Assembly: GCA_917880885.1 (NCBI GenBank) | Contig: OU862923.1 | Span: 22,294,770-22,358,769, forward strand | Reading direction: 5' to 3' | DNA length: 64,000 bases | Source: Limnephilus marmoratus | Taxonomy: Eukaryota > Arthropoda > Insecta > Trichoptera > Limnephilidae | Shown: piece by piece, positions 21,347 to 32,108 of the stretch | Layout of the letters: each line of letters opens with the position of its first letter | Numbering within the stretch: the first letter of the stretch is position 1 | Translations under genes and position numbers: made by a program | Notes under the pieces: generated by a model | The model's database searches: none | What the model saw: the letters and a program-made list of their open reading frames with translations, nothing else | What the model was told of the DNA's origin: nothing

Positions 21347-22372
21347 CCTTTTAACGACTATGTCATTAAGAGCGTTTAACCAGCCAGCGGACGAAAATCC
21401 ACATTTCGTCGAAAGTTGTTCTTACGATCGTGCAGGGCGATTACAATGAGAAAGAATAATTATTCTCCGTACCAGCTTTTTTAAATTATAACTCAATATC
21501 GAATTTATTTCAATTCAAATTAGCTTTAATTTATACCTTCATCCAAAAATGCTGAAAGGCGTGATGATAAAACTATGAAAATAATGTACTTTTTGTAGTT
21601 ATTTTTTGATCATAAGTATTTTTCATTTTTCAATAATGTCTAAATTTAATAAGAATGTTAAAAAAATCTGAAATATATTAGTTTGTAAGTGCGCAAATAA
21701 ATACACAAACGGACCAATTTTCGCCAAGAAACACATGTACGTACATATTTTTTAATGATTTTATTGAAACAAATTAAAATTCTAAAACATACGTTTGCTA
21801 GATAATGTATTGATTTATTTTACTGCATGATTTTATTATTTGAAATGGGTGTGGTATAATACAAAAACTTTTTTGAAAATTGAACAAATCTGCCAACGAC
21901 CTATGGAATAACCTTATTATACTAAAAATTAAAAAAATTTCTCAAAATTTATTACATACGAATGCTAGATAAAAGAACAATCTTTCGAAATCCATTTATA
22001 ATTTTTTGTGGAAAAGAGTCAATACGTCTAAAAACTTTTTTGAAAATGACGTATTTCCGGTTTTCTCTGGTAATGCCCTCTTAATGAATTTGCGATAACC
22101 GTGAACTGGTATTTCAAATTCTCACACATATGCGTCATGCTATTATATCATAATCATAAATTCTCATATATACCCCCCATACACACAAGCCCTGCTTATT
22201 TATGGGGGTACATCAAATACATAATATATTATATAATTAATTATTGTATAAAATTTATTATAATTTATATATCTTTTTGTGAATAAAAAAAATTTAAAAA
22301 ATGTATAGATGATGCTCGTCTTTTAGGCACGTAATCAGTTGGCATGTATACATGACGCTCGTCTAAAAAGGG
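21347..22372. mobile_element. piggyBac-like element flanked by TTAA
   Basis: The left end is TTAA (21343-21346), then CCTTTTAACGACTA. The right end reads TAGTC-like GTCTAAAAAGGG, then TTAA (22373-22376), so the inverted ends are CCTTTTAACGA and CCCTTTTTAGACGA. CCYTTT ends with TTAA duplication fit piggyBac. The 1,026 bp contain no transposase. A second, damaged, opposite-oriented copy lies at 16140-16985. The segment near 21905 (AAGGTTATTCC in reverse complement) is the unfilled version of the site occupied there by a Harbinger MITE. Confidence 0.6.
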
Positions 22373-22384
22373 TTAAATAAAGTT

Positions 22385-22745
22385 TGATAGGTGAAAGCTT
22401 GAGTGGCAATCGGCCGATGTTAAAAACGCCCATCTCGTTCAAGACCCCACTGAGAGACAGCCTGGGTTCTCATTGCCTCGCAAACTCTGGTCCGCCATCA
22501 ATAGGATAAGCTCCCAAAGCCCTTGTGCTCACGTGATGCATAGATGGGGCCTTAAAGAGTCGGCGATGTGTGATTGCAGTGCGGTGCAGACCACCGAACA
22601 TGTGGTCAACGAACACCCGCTCCATTCATTCCCCGGCGGGAATGATGAGGTCCACAGGGCATTGCCTGAGGCCCTAGACTGACTCGCAGACCTAGATGTC
22701 CCCCTCTGACCCCCCACCATACTAAAGAAGAAGAAGAAGAATAAA
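22385..22745 (+). pseudogene. LINE fragment, C-terminal cysteine motif
   Basis: The readable part is PRKLWSAINRISSQSPCAH, then MHRWGLKESAMCDCSAVQTTEHVVNEHPL and FPGGNDEVHRALPEALD. LPRK.W..LNR and a C-x-C...H....CPL motif are found at the C-terminus of many animal LINE polymerases. The copy is 5' truncated and ends with a short (AAG)n-AATAAAG tail. Here the last Cys of the motif is replaced by His (NEHPL). Confidence 0.6.
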
Positions 22746-22749
22746 GTTT

Positions 22750-23290
22750 GATATAAGTACACACATATTGTTTGGTGTACATATTTTATATAATAAATAA
22801 ATCGCTTTTTTCATAGGTAATATCTATAATATATTTTAAAAATTAGTTATGTACATATTGTGTAGTATGTAGTGGCAGTGGGTGCTTATTAGCATAATAT
22901 TTATTTTATCAGCACAGCGAACACCTTAACATTCTCTCTGCACAAAATTTTGGTAAATTCATTCCCTTTAGAAAGATATCTGAGACAATCTGGAAAAATG
23001 TAAAGATTATAATTAATAAATAATACGGAATGTTACTAAATTAGGTTAACATTTCAAGAAGCTTTTCGTTCCTGATATAGTTTCATTTACAATTAGCTAA
23101 AGTGTCTATAGTTTCATTTACAATTAGCTAAAGTGTCCCCGGAGTTGTAGTTTCATATATAGCTATAGTTTCATTTACAATTAGCTAAAGTTGCTCGGAG
23201 TTATGAATGACAGATTAGAATCACAGTAACGAATATTTGTTTGTATACAATTACAACATTGCAGATATTTTTTCTAAAAGTACCGTTGAT
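22750..23290. other. AT-rich intergenic DNA with a short tandem repeat
   Basis: A ~31-bp unit containing TAGTTTCATTTACAATTAGC occurs at about 23078, 23109 and 23165. A shortened unit lies between the second and third. Otherwise it is AT-rich with no gene. Confidence 0.6.
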
Positions 23291-23307
23291 ATGGTGTGTG
23301 TGTATTG

Positions 23308-23502
23308 CTAAAACTAATTGCAGGTTTCAAGGAATTCATCAAATTTTACATCCAACGTGTTCAGATAGCACTCTTCCCATGGGCAAATTCAGGAACAGAT
23401 TTATACGACTCGCTCGACAATATAATAATATGTTGTGGCGACGTCCCCAAGTGTAAGACTCTGACACAAATATTTGGATTTGTACCAAAATCTCACTGTT
23501 AG
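23308..23502 (+). pseudogene. Exon-like stretch of unknown origin, probably decayed
   Basis: After a plausible splice acceptor (AAACTAATTGCAG at 23311-23323) the frame reads FKEFIKFYIQRVQIALFPW and later CGDVPKCKTLTQIFGFVPKSHC, then a TAG stop at 23500-23502. Past the stop the same frame continues for 28 codons and contains ICGHNLKKYF and KHTC, so a C-x2-C...H...C pattern is split by the stop. This suggests a once longer coding exon inactivated by one change. I do not recognise the family. No second exon was found nearby. Confidence 0.3.
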
Positions 23503-24103
23503 ATATGTGGTCATAACTTGAAAAAATATTTTAATAACACAAAACATACATGTGCTTCTAGTGACAGGTTATCATGCCTAGAATCCTAGTTCCATGGAGG
23601 CACGAAAATAAAAACCTGCTATGAATTCTTTGAATCTTTTAAATGGAAGATGCTTCTTATAAAACAGGCCCATTCGGGACTCAGATAATACAGTTCGACT
23701 CCAATAAACTGCACCAGTGAGTTGTAAAGTAGTCTTAAAATTAGTGGTTTTTGGAACGAATGAGCGAGAATTACAATTAACAAAGCCTTGCAGTTTTTAT
23801 GCTGTCGAAAATAGTACCCAGATCTTTTACCTGGTCAGATGATGAAAACTATTACCGTTGATTAAATACTGCAACGTGATCTAGAATGTTTCGCTCTTTT
23901 CGCTAGAGACAACATTCATTTTAGTGCATTGAAGCTTAGACTTATTTATTTATTTTTATTTATTTATTTATAAATTACATGATAACACATTAAAACATTT
24001 TCATATATGTGATACATTACATCACCATACTAGGCGGCTGCCTGTTACGTGGTGATCAATAGAATATTGTTACTTTGTGGTGTCTAGTGTGAACAAATGG
24101 ATT

Positions 24104-24402
24104 CAAGGGCGGATTTACCCAGACGGTATTTGTGTATGTGGAGATTCCTTCACAGTACATACTTAGATGCTAAAACTGTCTTTATTAAACATTTATTTTT
24201 TGTATTGTTTTGACACTTTCATAAACCTTCCTATACACACTTGAACTTGTAGAAATAAACTTGAAGTATGAGTAATTGTTGATTTTTTTGCCCGTCCGAC
24301 CCATGTGCCCTCCTTTAAAAAAAAATCCTAACAGTAATTGTTGATTTTTTGCCCGTCCGCCCCTTGTGCCTCCCCCAGAAAAAAATCCTGGATCCGCCCT
24401 TG
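24104..24402. mobile_element. hAT-type MITE with 8-bp duplication AATGGATT
   Basis: AATGGATT at 24096-24103 and 24403-24410 flanks inverted ends CAAGGGCGGATTTACC and GGATCCGCCCTTG. Near the right end a ~65-bp segment containing GTAATTGTTGATTTTT and GCCCGTCCG is tandemly duplicated (about 24272 and 24334). The 299 bp are non-coding. Confidence 0.88.
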
Positions 24403-24410
24403 AATGGATT

Positions 24411-25330
24411 AAATATGTATATAAACATGTTGAAAATTGAAAAAATAAGGTAGAAAGTTTATGATGGAAAATTTATGTTTTAAAATAGAAGCTAAAAAAG
24501 AGAAAAGTCATGCATAAGATTATTAGATCATATTCAAATACATAATTCTTATTTATAGTTTTATATGTGTGCATGCATGCATACATGTGCAAGCACATGT
24601 ACACATACATGCACCTATTTTATTATACCATACACTTATTTTGTATTTGCCAGTTAGCAATGGAGTTTTATCAATTTGTAGAAGGACGCAGTCGATAAGG
24701 CTTTTGATTATGCAGTGGAGTTATGTAAATTGGCTCTACCACATAATCAAATTTTAAATTAATTTTAGACAAATAATACCATCTTCAATATTCTCAGGTA
24801 TCCTTAACATGTTTTCTCACTAGAGAGCGGCATATGTATATACCCATATTATGTATTTTTAAAATATTATTGGAGGATTCGTTCCTACGTTGATCATAAT
24901 ATACACTTTCATTTGAGGTGTACGAATACATTTATTTTCATTTTTGCACAGAGGTGAATTGCGAACTATTCCAAAATTGCGCCATATAAATTTATTTTTA
25001 CTTATTATTATTTCAGTACAAGTCACCCGCACATAGTTTTTCAAAATCTAATATAGACAGTGATCTTCCTCTTGTTTTAAAGTTCAAGTGTGCAAAGTCT
25101 CAGAATAAAGTAGATTTGCATACATATCAAATCCATCGTCACAGCCACAGACTTTCTTCTACATATAAATAGATTATACAGGTGCAGTGGCGTAGATAGG
25201 AGGGGGTGGCGGTGGGTAACACCCGACTGTGAAAAAAACTTACGAAGGTAGAATATTGCCACAAAAATGTTTTACACATGAACACTGTTTGTTATTTATA
25301 TTTTCTTAGCTATATTTATGACTAGGTTGG
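24411..25330. other. AT-rich DNA; one transposon end near 25195
   Basis: CAGTGGCGTAGATAGGAGGG at about 25195 looks like a single hAT-type end without a partner. The (CATG/CATA)-rich stretch at 24566-24615 is a microsatellite. No gene is recognised. Confidence 0.4.
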
Positions 25331-25333
25331 TCA

Positions 25334-26692
25334 GTGATTCCCCAAAAATTCTGTTGTTTTATTGGCGTTCCTAACTCTAACAAAGAGAACAACACTGAAA
25401 ATAGTGAGGGCCACACTCAACCACATACAGGGACTTGCATGCAGAGGAATCACAGGGGCTATGCGAACCACTCCAATACTAGCCATGGGAGTGCTGCTAG
25501 ATCTACCCCCACTAAACTTAGAAATAGAGGGGGTGGCGATGGCGGCAGCCTACAGGTTACAATGCAAAGGTCAATGGAGAGGTGAGTTGCCCAAAAACAG
25601 TCATACTGAGATCGGAACAAGACTGAGGGCAATTAGTCCGACAGCTGGAATGAAGCAGGACGGCAAACAAACCGAATACTTCTTCAGACAGCAGTTTGAT
25701 GTGATGTACCCCACCCGGGAGGAGTGGGACATGGTCCCAGGTCCAACCTCCAGACAGGAACTAATCTGGTTCACAGATGGGGTCCAAAATGGAGGAAGGA
25801 ACGGGGGCTGGGGTATGTTTACAGGGTTCCAAGAGGGAACTAAGTATACCTCTAGGAATACACTGCACTTTGTTTCAGGCTGAGATGAAAGCCATCTTGG
25901 CCTGCGCACAGGAGAATATACGTATCGGGTACAGGAATAAGAACATAACTATTTGTTCTGATAGCCAGGCAGCCCTTATGGCACTGGAAAGTAACCGATG
26001 CGACTCCAGACTGGTGATGGAATGTAGAACCGTTCTTACAGAACTCGCTACCATCAATAAAATAACCCTGATATGGGTACCAGGACATAAGGGTATTGAG
26101 GGCAACGAGCGGGCTGACGAACTAGCAAGGAAAGGGGCGAAAGCACCACTTGCGGGATCTGAGCCGGCCGTAGGAGTAGCAGCTTGCCACACCAAATTAC
26201 ATATCGAGAGGTGGGTCAAATCCCAGCACTGGAAGGAATGGGAGAGGGCACCCGGAATGAGACAATCCAAAGTACTCATAAACGGACCCGACCCCAGACG
26301 GACCAGGAAACTACTCGATATGGACAGAAACTCGCTGAGGGAACTGGTAGGCCTACTAACGGGACACTGCCATCTCAGGAAACACATGCAGCTATTGGGA
26401 GTGGAAACCACCAGTAGATGTAGAAAATGTGAAGAGGATGAAGAGACTCCAATTCACTTATGGTGCCAATGTCCTGCCCTGGTGGGAATTAGGCTCAGAT
26501 ACCTGGGGAGACATGTTGTAGAACCAGAAGACCTAGCCACATATCCGATAACAACTCTGGTGAACTTTATTAAAGGGACTGGGTTATTGTTAAAGGATTG
26601 AGGTAAAATGGGAGAAAGTACAATGGGCCCATGGCCTAAGTACTCACGGGAACCAAGGGTAAACCGTCTCCGCTTTTAAAAAAAAAAAAAAA
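25334..26692 (+). mobile_element. LINE fragment with RNase H domain
   Basis: Two overlapping frames (25362-25883 and 25777-26601) together read the end of a LINE polymerase. The first has a linker (LNHIQGLACRGITGAMRTT) leading to WFTDGVQNGG, the first RNase H aspartate. The second has FQAEMKAILACAQ, then CSDSQAALMALES and IWVPGHKGIEGNERADELAR, which supply the Glu, second Asp and HxGxxGNExAD motifs of ribonuclease H. After this comes a cysteine cluster (CRKCEEDEETPIHLWCQC). A single frameshift near 25800-25870 separates the halves. A poly(A) run at 26678-26692 marks the 3' end. RNase H with this layout is found in I-, Loa- and related clades. It is 5' truncated and lacks the reverse transcriptase palm. 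Confidence 0.8.
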
Positions 26693-26699
26693 ACCTCTA

Positions 26700-27990
26700 A
26701 CAATTGCTCGGTTGGGGATTCCCCTGAAACATTCCTTGCCCATCACCTGTGTCATTCTCATTTCTTTCGTACATTGTGCTTGACGTGAACTCGGTAAGTT
26801 AATTTTTACCTATTGATTGACGTGAATTAGTGAAAAAGTTTTTATTCTGTTAGTCGTTTTAATGTGTTAAATGACATCTTACAAAAAACAAGGTAAGTGG
26901 ATTGGATAGTTAATTTTTTGTAATAAACGATAACTAACAAACGCAAAAGCTGAATACATTATAGCAAAATCGATCAATATCTGACTGAAAAAAAATTATC
27001 AATCACATGAATGTCATTTTCTGTATTTCATTTTGTGTGTACATAAATAAAAAAAAATTAAGGAATAATAATAAATAATAGTCATTTGGAGGATTTTGAA
27101 AAACGTTTTTACACATTTGACTGGAGTAGTTTCATCGACCAAATGTAAGAGCGCCCCAGATTTCGTTCAGTTGTCGATTCTTTGGATAAGAGGCCACCCT
27201 CGCATTATTAGCGCCCCCAATCATAATACCTAAATTAATTTCTTCAATATTAGGTAGGAGTAGGATATTATCCAAAATCTAGTTTGAGGATTACTAATTC
27301 TTGGGGTGACACCACGCTATCTGCACCGGATGCCACCCATGTTGGCTATTCCACTGTACAGGTGCTCGAGTTTCAATTTTTTTCAAGCGTATTTGACTTT
27401 ATAATATAATAGTATGTAATAGTTTATAATAAAATAAAATAATTTATGAATAAATAAAATGAAAAAAAAAAATAGCACTATACCAAAGATATTCAAATAC
27501 AGAAGAGATATGCTATGGTGTCCGCGCAACTGTCGCCGGACTACGCGCTAATTAGCGTAGTTTTCATACAAAAAGAATTTGTTCATTTCGTTGATTTTTT
27601 GAAAATGTGCATTAATATTGGTTAACAATATATTTTGAATAAGGAAAGAATTCGTTCATTTAGTTTAACGTTCGTTTGGTTTATTCGTTAATTATTTGTT
27701 CTTTTAGTTTATTTGTTAATTGGTAAATAATATCGGCAACACCCGGAAGCGCAGTCCCACCTAGTAAAAACAGCAGATAGCACATCTACTTATATTTCAA
27801 TATCTTTGCACTATACCCAATGACGTTAAGTACATATTATTAGACGAGGGGTAGAAATCTCAAAGTGGGAAGACAAAAGCAAGACAATTGCACCGGTCTC
27901 GATATCTAGTACTTTAGTACTAAACTGCTACGCGTCGAGTAAGGTTGCGTCTTACCAGCACTTACCAGTAAGTAAATTGCATTTTAAAAT
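26700..27990. other. AT-rich intergenic DNA
   Basis: No gene is recognised. Near 27540 the palindromic CTACGCGCTAATTAGCGTAG may belong to a small repeat. Confidence 0.35.
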
Positions 27991-27998
27991 GTGCCAAA

Positions 27999-28075
27999 AT
28001 GCCCTCCTGTGTGATGAGAAAATGTTTCAATTACACGTCAAATAATAGTAAAGGTGAAGGAATAACATTTCATTT
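27999..28075 (+). CDS. THAP-like first exon (partial)
   Basis: The ATG at 27999 opens MPSCVMRKCFNYTSNNSK, followed by GEGITFH, and the exon runs into TT|GTAAGTACAG, a strong splice donor, at 28075/28076. THAP zinc fingers start MPxCxxxxC and typically have an exon break right after the GxxFHxFP motif, which fits here. THAP domains bind DNA through a C2CH zinc site and occur both in host regulators and in P-element-type transposases. The second exon, with the remaining Cys and His ligands, was not found downstream. It could equally be a stranded fragment. Confidence 0.4.
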
Positions 28076-28079
28076 GTAA

Positions 28080-28659
28080 GTACAGGCAATTTACTTATTA
28101 TTATCGATGATTATAAATATAACAATTAATTTTCATGTTTCCCGCCCGCGGATTTAGGTACATGTCATTAGAGAAAATTCAAATCCTACTAAAGTAAAGG
28201 GTCTGGACGTGCAACATCCACATTTCTGTTGCTAAGTAAACTTTACTGTTTTAAAGTGGACTAATCAGCCTAAACACTATTTGTTTGCTTGCGCTAAAAC
28301 AACACATAAATCAGTAGTTCCAACAAGTATTGATGGCAATCGCCACCATTTGAATATAGACAGGCAGCCGGACCTTTTATTCTAGTGGGCCTCGAGAAAA
28401 GGAGACAGCGAACGTTGCATCAAAAAGTGACAAGCAATACAACACCCGCTCATGTATCCATGCCATTCATACACACACATTATTTGATTGTCTGTCTTTA
28501 TCACACAGGAATAAACTTTTGAATTAAGAAATTATACTGAAAATCGCTGAAAACAAAAGAGTGTTCCTTACTTTCCACATTACATTGTGAGTATATGAGA
28601 CTATGGCGAATCTATTTATATAACGTCATCGACTATACCTAACTATGCCCAACAATGCC
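28080..28659. other. AT-rich DNA between a THAP-like exon and a transposon
   Basis: Nothing is recognised. If the THAP-like exon is real this is its intron. Confidence 0.3.
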
Positions 28660-28663
28660 TTAA

Positions 28664-29087
28664 GGCGGGTACAGATTGCTGTAACGTAACATGCAATGTA
28701 ACACGCAATGAAAGAATTTGCCGTCCACATTGTCGCAATGCATCGTGCAATGTAACAGAATTCCCATAGTGTGGACACCTTGCGCGCATGAACCGTGCAC
28801 ACTACGCGCACGGACAGAGCATTTCAACTCGTGCGCGCCGCAATCCACAAAGTGTCGGTTCTTTCGTCGAACACTAAGGCTTCGCAAACGGCTTGTTCGT
28901 GTCTGTACGTCAGAACGCGCGCGAACAATGGAGAACTTGTTCTCGGCAGACTGAGCTACGTTCACCGCGCGCATGCCGAGAACAGCTGCGAGTAGGTACA
29001 TGCTCGGTTCGTGCGCACGCTGCGTCTACACTTATGAAATTTTCCTTTTATGTTACATTGCATGTTACGTTACAGCAATATGTACCC
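28664..29087. mobile_element. Non-autonomous element flanked by TTAA
   Basis: TTAA lies at 28660-28663 and 29088-29091. The inverted arms are about 40 bp: GGCGGGTACAGATTGCTG on the left and CAGCAATATGTACCC on the right. They continue through TAACGTAACATGCAATGTAA and its complement. The interior is GC-rich with CGCGC words. Overlapping short frames on both strands here are not genes. piggyBac-like is the simplest reading of TTAA. Confidence 0.6.
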
Positions 29088-29113
29088 TTAATGACATTAC
29101 AATCTTGACCTAC

Positions 29114-29239
29114 CTTTATACAGTCACAGCAAGCTGTAAAACAGAATGTTATTATGTAAAATGGAGCACAAATAAATGCTATAGGTATAGATAAGACGAG
29201 CAAAATAAGCCAGAGAACAAAACCTAATACTTGGCACAT
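29114..29239 (-). CDS. First coding exon of a small membrane protein, likely paralogue B
   Basis: The minus-strand ATG at 29239-29237 opens 42 codons: MCQVLGFVLWLILLVLSIPI and then AFICAPFYIITFCFTACCDC-IK. The exon ends at AAG|GTAGGTCAAG, a good donor. Nearly the whole exon is one hydrophobic segment with a Cys-rich cytoplasmic or lumenal end. Length, phase-0 donor and the pattern W-L-hydrophobic-F-C-A-x-x-Y-I-I match the exon at 43907-44035 on the same strand, so I infer tandem paralogues. An in-frame TTG extension upstream is not a start. The second exon should lie at lower coordinates; I could not identify it. Confidence 0.45.
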
Positions 29240-29439
29240 TGTATACTTTGTTTCCAGAGACAGGAAATGATCACACAAAACAAGCTTCTGTCAAATTTTC
29301 TCCATCATTGAAAGTTTTCTAATTTTAAAATACCACTTTTCACCTACACATATACCTATATACCAACAGATCTATATGCATAATAAGTTCTTACCCTCAT
29401 GCAGCAGTTCTAATATGTACATTTTTTATTCAAACCAAG

Positions 29440-29830
29440 GCCAAACTTCCGCTATAGGCCCGAGAGACCCTAGCCAAGAGCCCTAATGTTAGGGGGCCCC
29501 CGGCCAGGGACTTTCTTTATCAACGCATTTTGTAGGGCCCGAATACGGAGGGGACCCTGGCTAGTTTACAAAATGAAGACACAGGACTTGGAAAAAAATA
29601 TTACAACGAATTTCCTATTGCCAAAATGGTACACATTGAAAACACGGTACTTCGAGAGAAGTGATTCAAGAAATTTCCTGGGTCCCCACTTCAGAGTGGG
29701 CCCCGGCTAGGTGCCAAAATAGTATCCATTGAAGACACAGGGCTTAGAGAGCAATATTTCAATGAATTTCATTGGGATCCCACTTCCGTACTATGATTCA
29801 AATTGTACCTATCCCCGAAGGAGAAGCCTT
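29440..29830 (+). repeat. Tandem GC-rich repeat, about three units
   Basis: Related blocks of about 100-125 bp carry GGGGACCCTGGCTAG or GGGCCCCGGCTAG, then an AAAATGxTAxxCATTGAAGACAC-like stretch, then AATTTC. They are seen near 29550, 29625 and 29700. They resemble in style the array at 1-650 but the unit differs. No coding potential. Confidence 0.5.
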
Positions 29831-30040
29831 GAGACAAGCAGCAAATCGCATTGTCTTTCTTTTTTAAAAATATATTATGTTATTTGAAGAATTTGCACGA
29901 TTATTGCAGGCTAATTCTTTTCTCAAACATTAAAATTTTTTTATTAAGTATACAAATTTTTAAATAGTTTATTTGTAGTGAAATTTCAATTTCATGTGTG
30001 ATTTTAATGTGTAATTAAAAAACCTTATTTATTCATTAAA

Positions 30041-30702
30041 CTAGCTGACCCGGCAAACTTCGTGCCACCTCAGAATCAATAACTGTTGTGTTAACTTATT
30101 AGCTGAATTAAATCCTGTTTTTTATTATGTTCAAAATTACACAATGAAGCAATTATCGATGTGCAACTACAGTTTTTGTTTTTATTAATATCAGAGATGG
30201 CGTTGTGTACGGATTTATATTTTTTGTGATTTTCTTACTTTTCCAGTTACAGAACGGGAATTGCGTTTCATTTTCTTTATACGTGAGGGAGATTTATTAT
30301 AATTATGTTTTTCCTTTGGAGGGGTGCAGACATACGTTCAACGTTTGTCTCATTTTCGACTATTGACATTTAGTATGTAAGAAAGAGGGGCAGCATTATA
30401 TGTTTAAGAACAAAAGCAAAACAATCAGCGCATTGACATTTGACTTTTTTGAAATCACTACTCAATATTATAGGTACTTATTGCCGCAGCTCTTTCAAAA
30501 GATGAGAATTCGTTCCATACAAAATATATGAAGAAAAGAATTTTCTTCATAATTTTTTTTTTGTGAGTTTTTCCCATGTTTTTAGCTATTCTGCTATTCG
30601 GGGCGGAAACAAATCCAACAAATCAAAGATCATAAAAATCGATCCTGCCGTTCTTGATTTATAAATGGTGTAACTAATCCAACTTTGTTTTATATATTAA
30701 GA
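30041..30702 (-). mobile_element. Non-autonomous Helitron-like element
   Basis: Read on the minus strand it starts TCTTAATATATAAAACAAAG after an A (30703) and ends GCCGGGTCAGCTAG followed by T (30040). Start TC, end CTAG and insertion between A and T are the Helitron signature. The 662 bp have no Rep or helicase coding. The CTAGCTGACCCGGCAAACTTCG motif, split here as CTAGCTGACCCGG and CAAACTTCG, is common in insect Helitron repeats. Confidence 0.6.
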
Positions 30703-30811
30703 TAAGTAAAGATAAATTATATACCTATATGTATTTTTAATCGCAATTTATTAATCAAGGTACAGTACATAGTTAGTAGTTCATGTTGGTTCGATTTTTT
30801 TTGTACATTAA

Positions 30812-31260
30812 CTCCGCACAGCAGGCCTTGAAGAAAATAATTGCACTCACGGCCTATATCATCTTTAGGAATGCTGTGTGGAGGTTCTTTCTGAGAAAAG
30901 GTAGGAGTGAATCCTGGCTCTTGAAGAGACAGGGTATAGACCTAGACCGTATTGTTAGGAGGGAGGAAACACAGAGGCCGGCAAATCGTTCCAGAGCTGA
31001 GCTGTTGAACTTAGGGAACGTACCCATACTACGTGACCAACTTTTTGCAATTTTTAACCCCCCCCCCGGTGACCAAAATCCTAAGCAACCCGCCGCTCAT
31101 TTGTATGGAGCGTGACATTTTGAAGACCCCCCCCCCTAAACGTGTCACGTAGTATGGGTACGTTCCCTTAAGAACGAGTTGTAGAAATGACCCGTTCTCA
31201 TGTGACAAATGTCAACTGTGTACAAAAGTCGGGCACGCTTTTCAACGACGCAAGTTTTGG
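30812..31260 (-). mobile_element. LINE L1 fragment, copy 3 (3' end), split by a Harbinger MITE
   Basis: On the minus strand it runs from the region matching copy 1 at about 7400 (GTGCCCGACTTTTGTACAC) through TCTGTGTTTCCTCC to the AGCATTCCT and GGCC...TTCAAGGCCT stem-loop near 30820. The MITE at 31014-31167 sits in it with TTA duplication; joining the two parts across one TTA restores the match. A truncated SINE-like copy abuts at 31252. Confidence 0.65.
31014..31167 (+). mobile_element. PIF/Harbinger-type MITE (family H1), copy 2
   Basis: Ends GGGAACGTACCC and GGGTACGTTCCC are flanked by TTA at 31011-31013 and 31168-31170. Two C-runs (9-10 each) lie inside. It is inserted in the LINE fragment 30812-31260. 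Confidence 0.88.
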
Positions 31261-31610
31261 GAAGGAAATAGGTTTGAGGTATGGGTAGGAATTTGGGGGT
31301 CAGTGTGTTCAGTAATGGACGTATGAATCCATCCTTCCAACCGCGGTGCGAGGCGATGAGTCGAGAGATTCCGGCTGGAGAGGACAAAAGACTTCCCTCA
31401 ACCAGTCTCCCTCGATCCTGCCCACCACGCGGCAGGCAGGCAGATGCATCGGCCGCCAAGACTTGCGACAAACCTCACCCCATGAACCCAGGCACTCCTG
31501 CTAAGTCACCAAACATAGCAAACCATTTGAAGTGACCTATGGCAGAGGTGTTGGTTATTCAATAAATGGTTACCGGGGCAGCGGTACTCACACCCGCCTC
31601 TCTTCTATCT
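31252..31610 (-). mobile_element. SINE-like family A, copy 4 (lacks the 3' tail)
   Basis: It matches the 5' and central parts of the family, from GGTAACCATTTATTG (minus strand, near 31575) to TTCCTTCCCAAAA near 31255. It then switches to LINE L1 sequence instead of its own stem-loop. This looks like a recombinant or an insertion beside the LINE. Confidence 0.55.
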
Positions 31611-31739
31611 CTACTCAAGTATAATAACGACTTCAGTTATTCAGCCAAACATGCTCTCTGCATATTTACTGTACCAATGAGGACGTACAGCAGAAACATC
31701 CCTTTGGGAATCAACTGGCAGAGATATCTATAAGAGGTA

Positions 31740-32108
31740 AATATACATATATGTATACGTATACGTACGTATACGTATATATATATGGTAACCGACGAGT
31801 TCATCGAAAATCAATTCATCGAAAGCGAATTCATCGAAACCGAGTTCATCGAAAACCAATTCATCGAAAACCAATTCATCGTTTCGCCAATTCATCGAAA
31901 AAAAAGGTTAGGTTAGGTTAGTCTCCTTGTCCAAAGTTTTATTAACAATTTTTTTATATATAAATTTATTATCAACTTTTATTGACCAATGCTTTTTTAA
32001 CTTCCCGGTCCGCTCGGCATTTCTCTCAAATATCTACAAAATATTTTTTTTCGATGAATTGGTGATTCAATGAATTGGTTTTCGATAAACTCGTTTTCGA
32101 TGAATTTA
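31740..32108. repeat. Foldback-type repeat built from ATTCATCGAAA units, with a TATACG microsatellite
   Basis: From about 31797 to 31900 the word TTCATCGAAA recurs every 13-18 bp, eight times or so. From 32047 to 32108 its complement TTTCGATGAATT recurs, so the two halves are inverted around an AT-rich centre with GGTTAGGTTAGGTTA. A (TA)(CGTA) microsatellite precedes it at 31742-31787. No coding potential. Confidence 0.65.

Noticed and set aside
28660..29001. Overlapping Arg/Cys-rich ORFs on both strands
   Set aside because: They fall inside a TTAA-flanked non-coding element with GC-rich core; no recognisable motif.
31797..32108. CRISPR-like array of ATTCATCGAAA repeats
   Set aside because: Spacing is only 13-18 bp, the second half is inverted, and the genome is eukaryotic; it is a foldback-type simple repeat.
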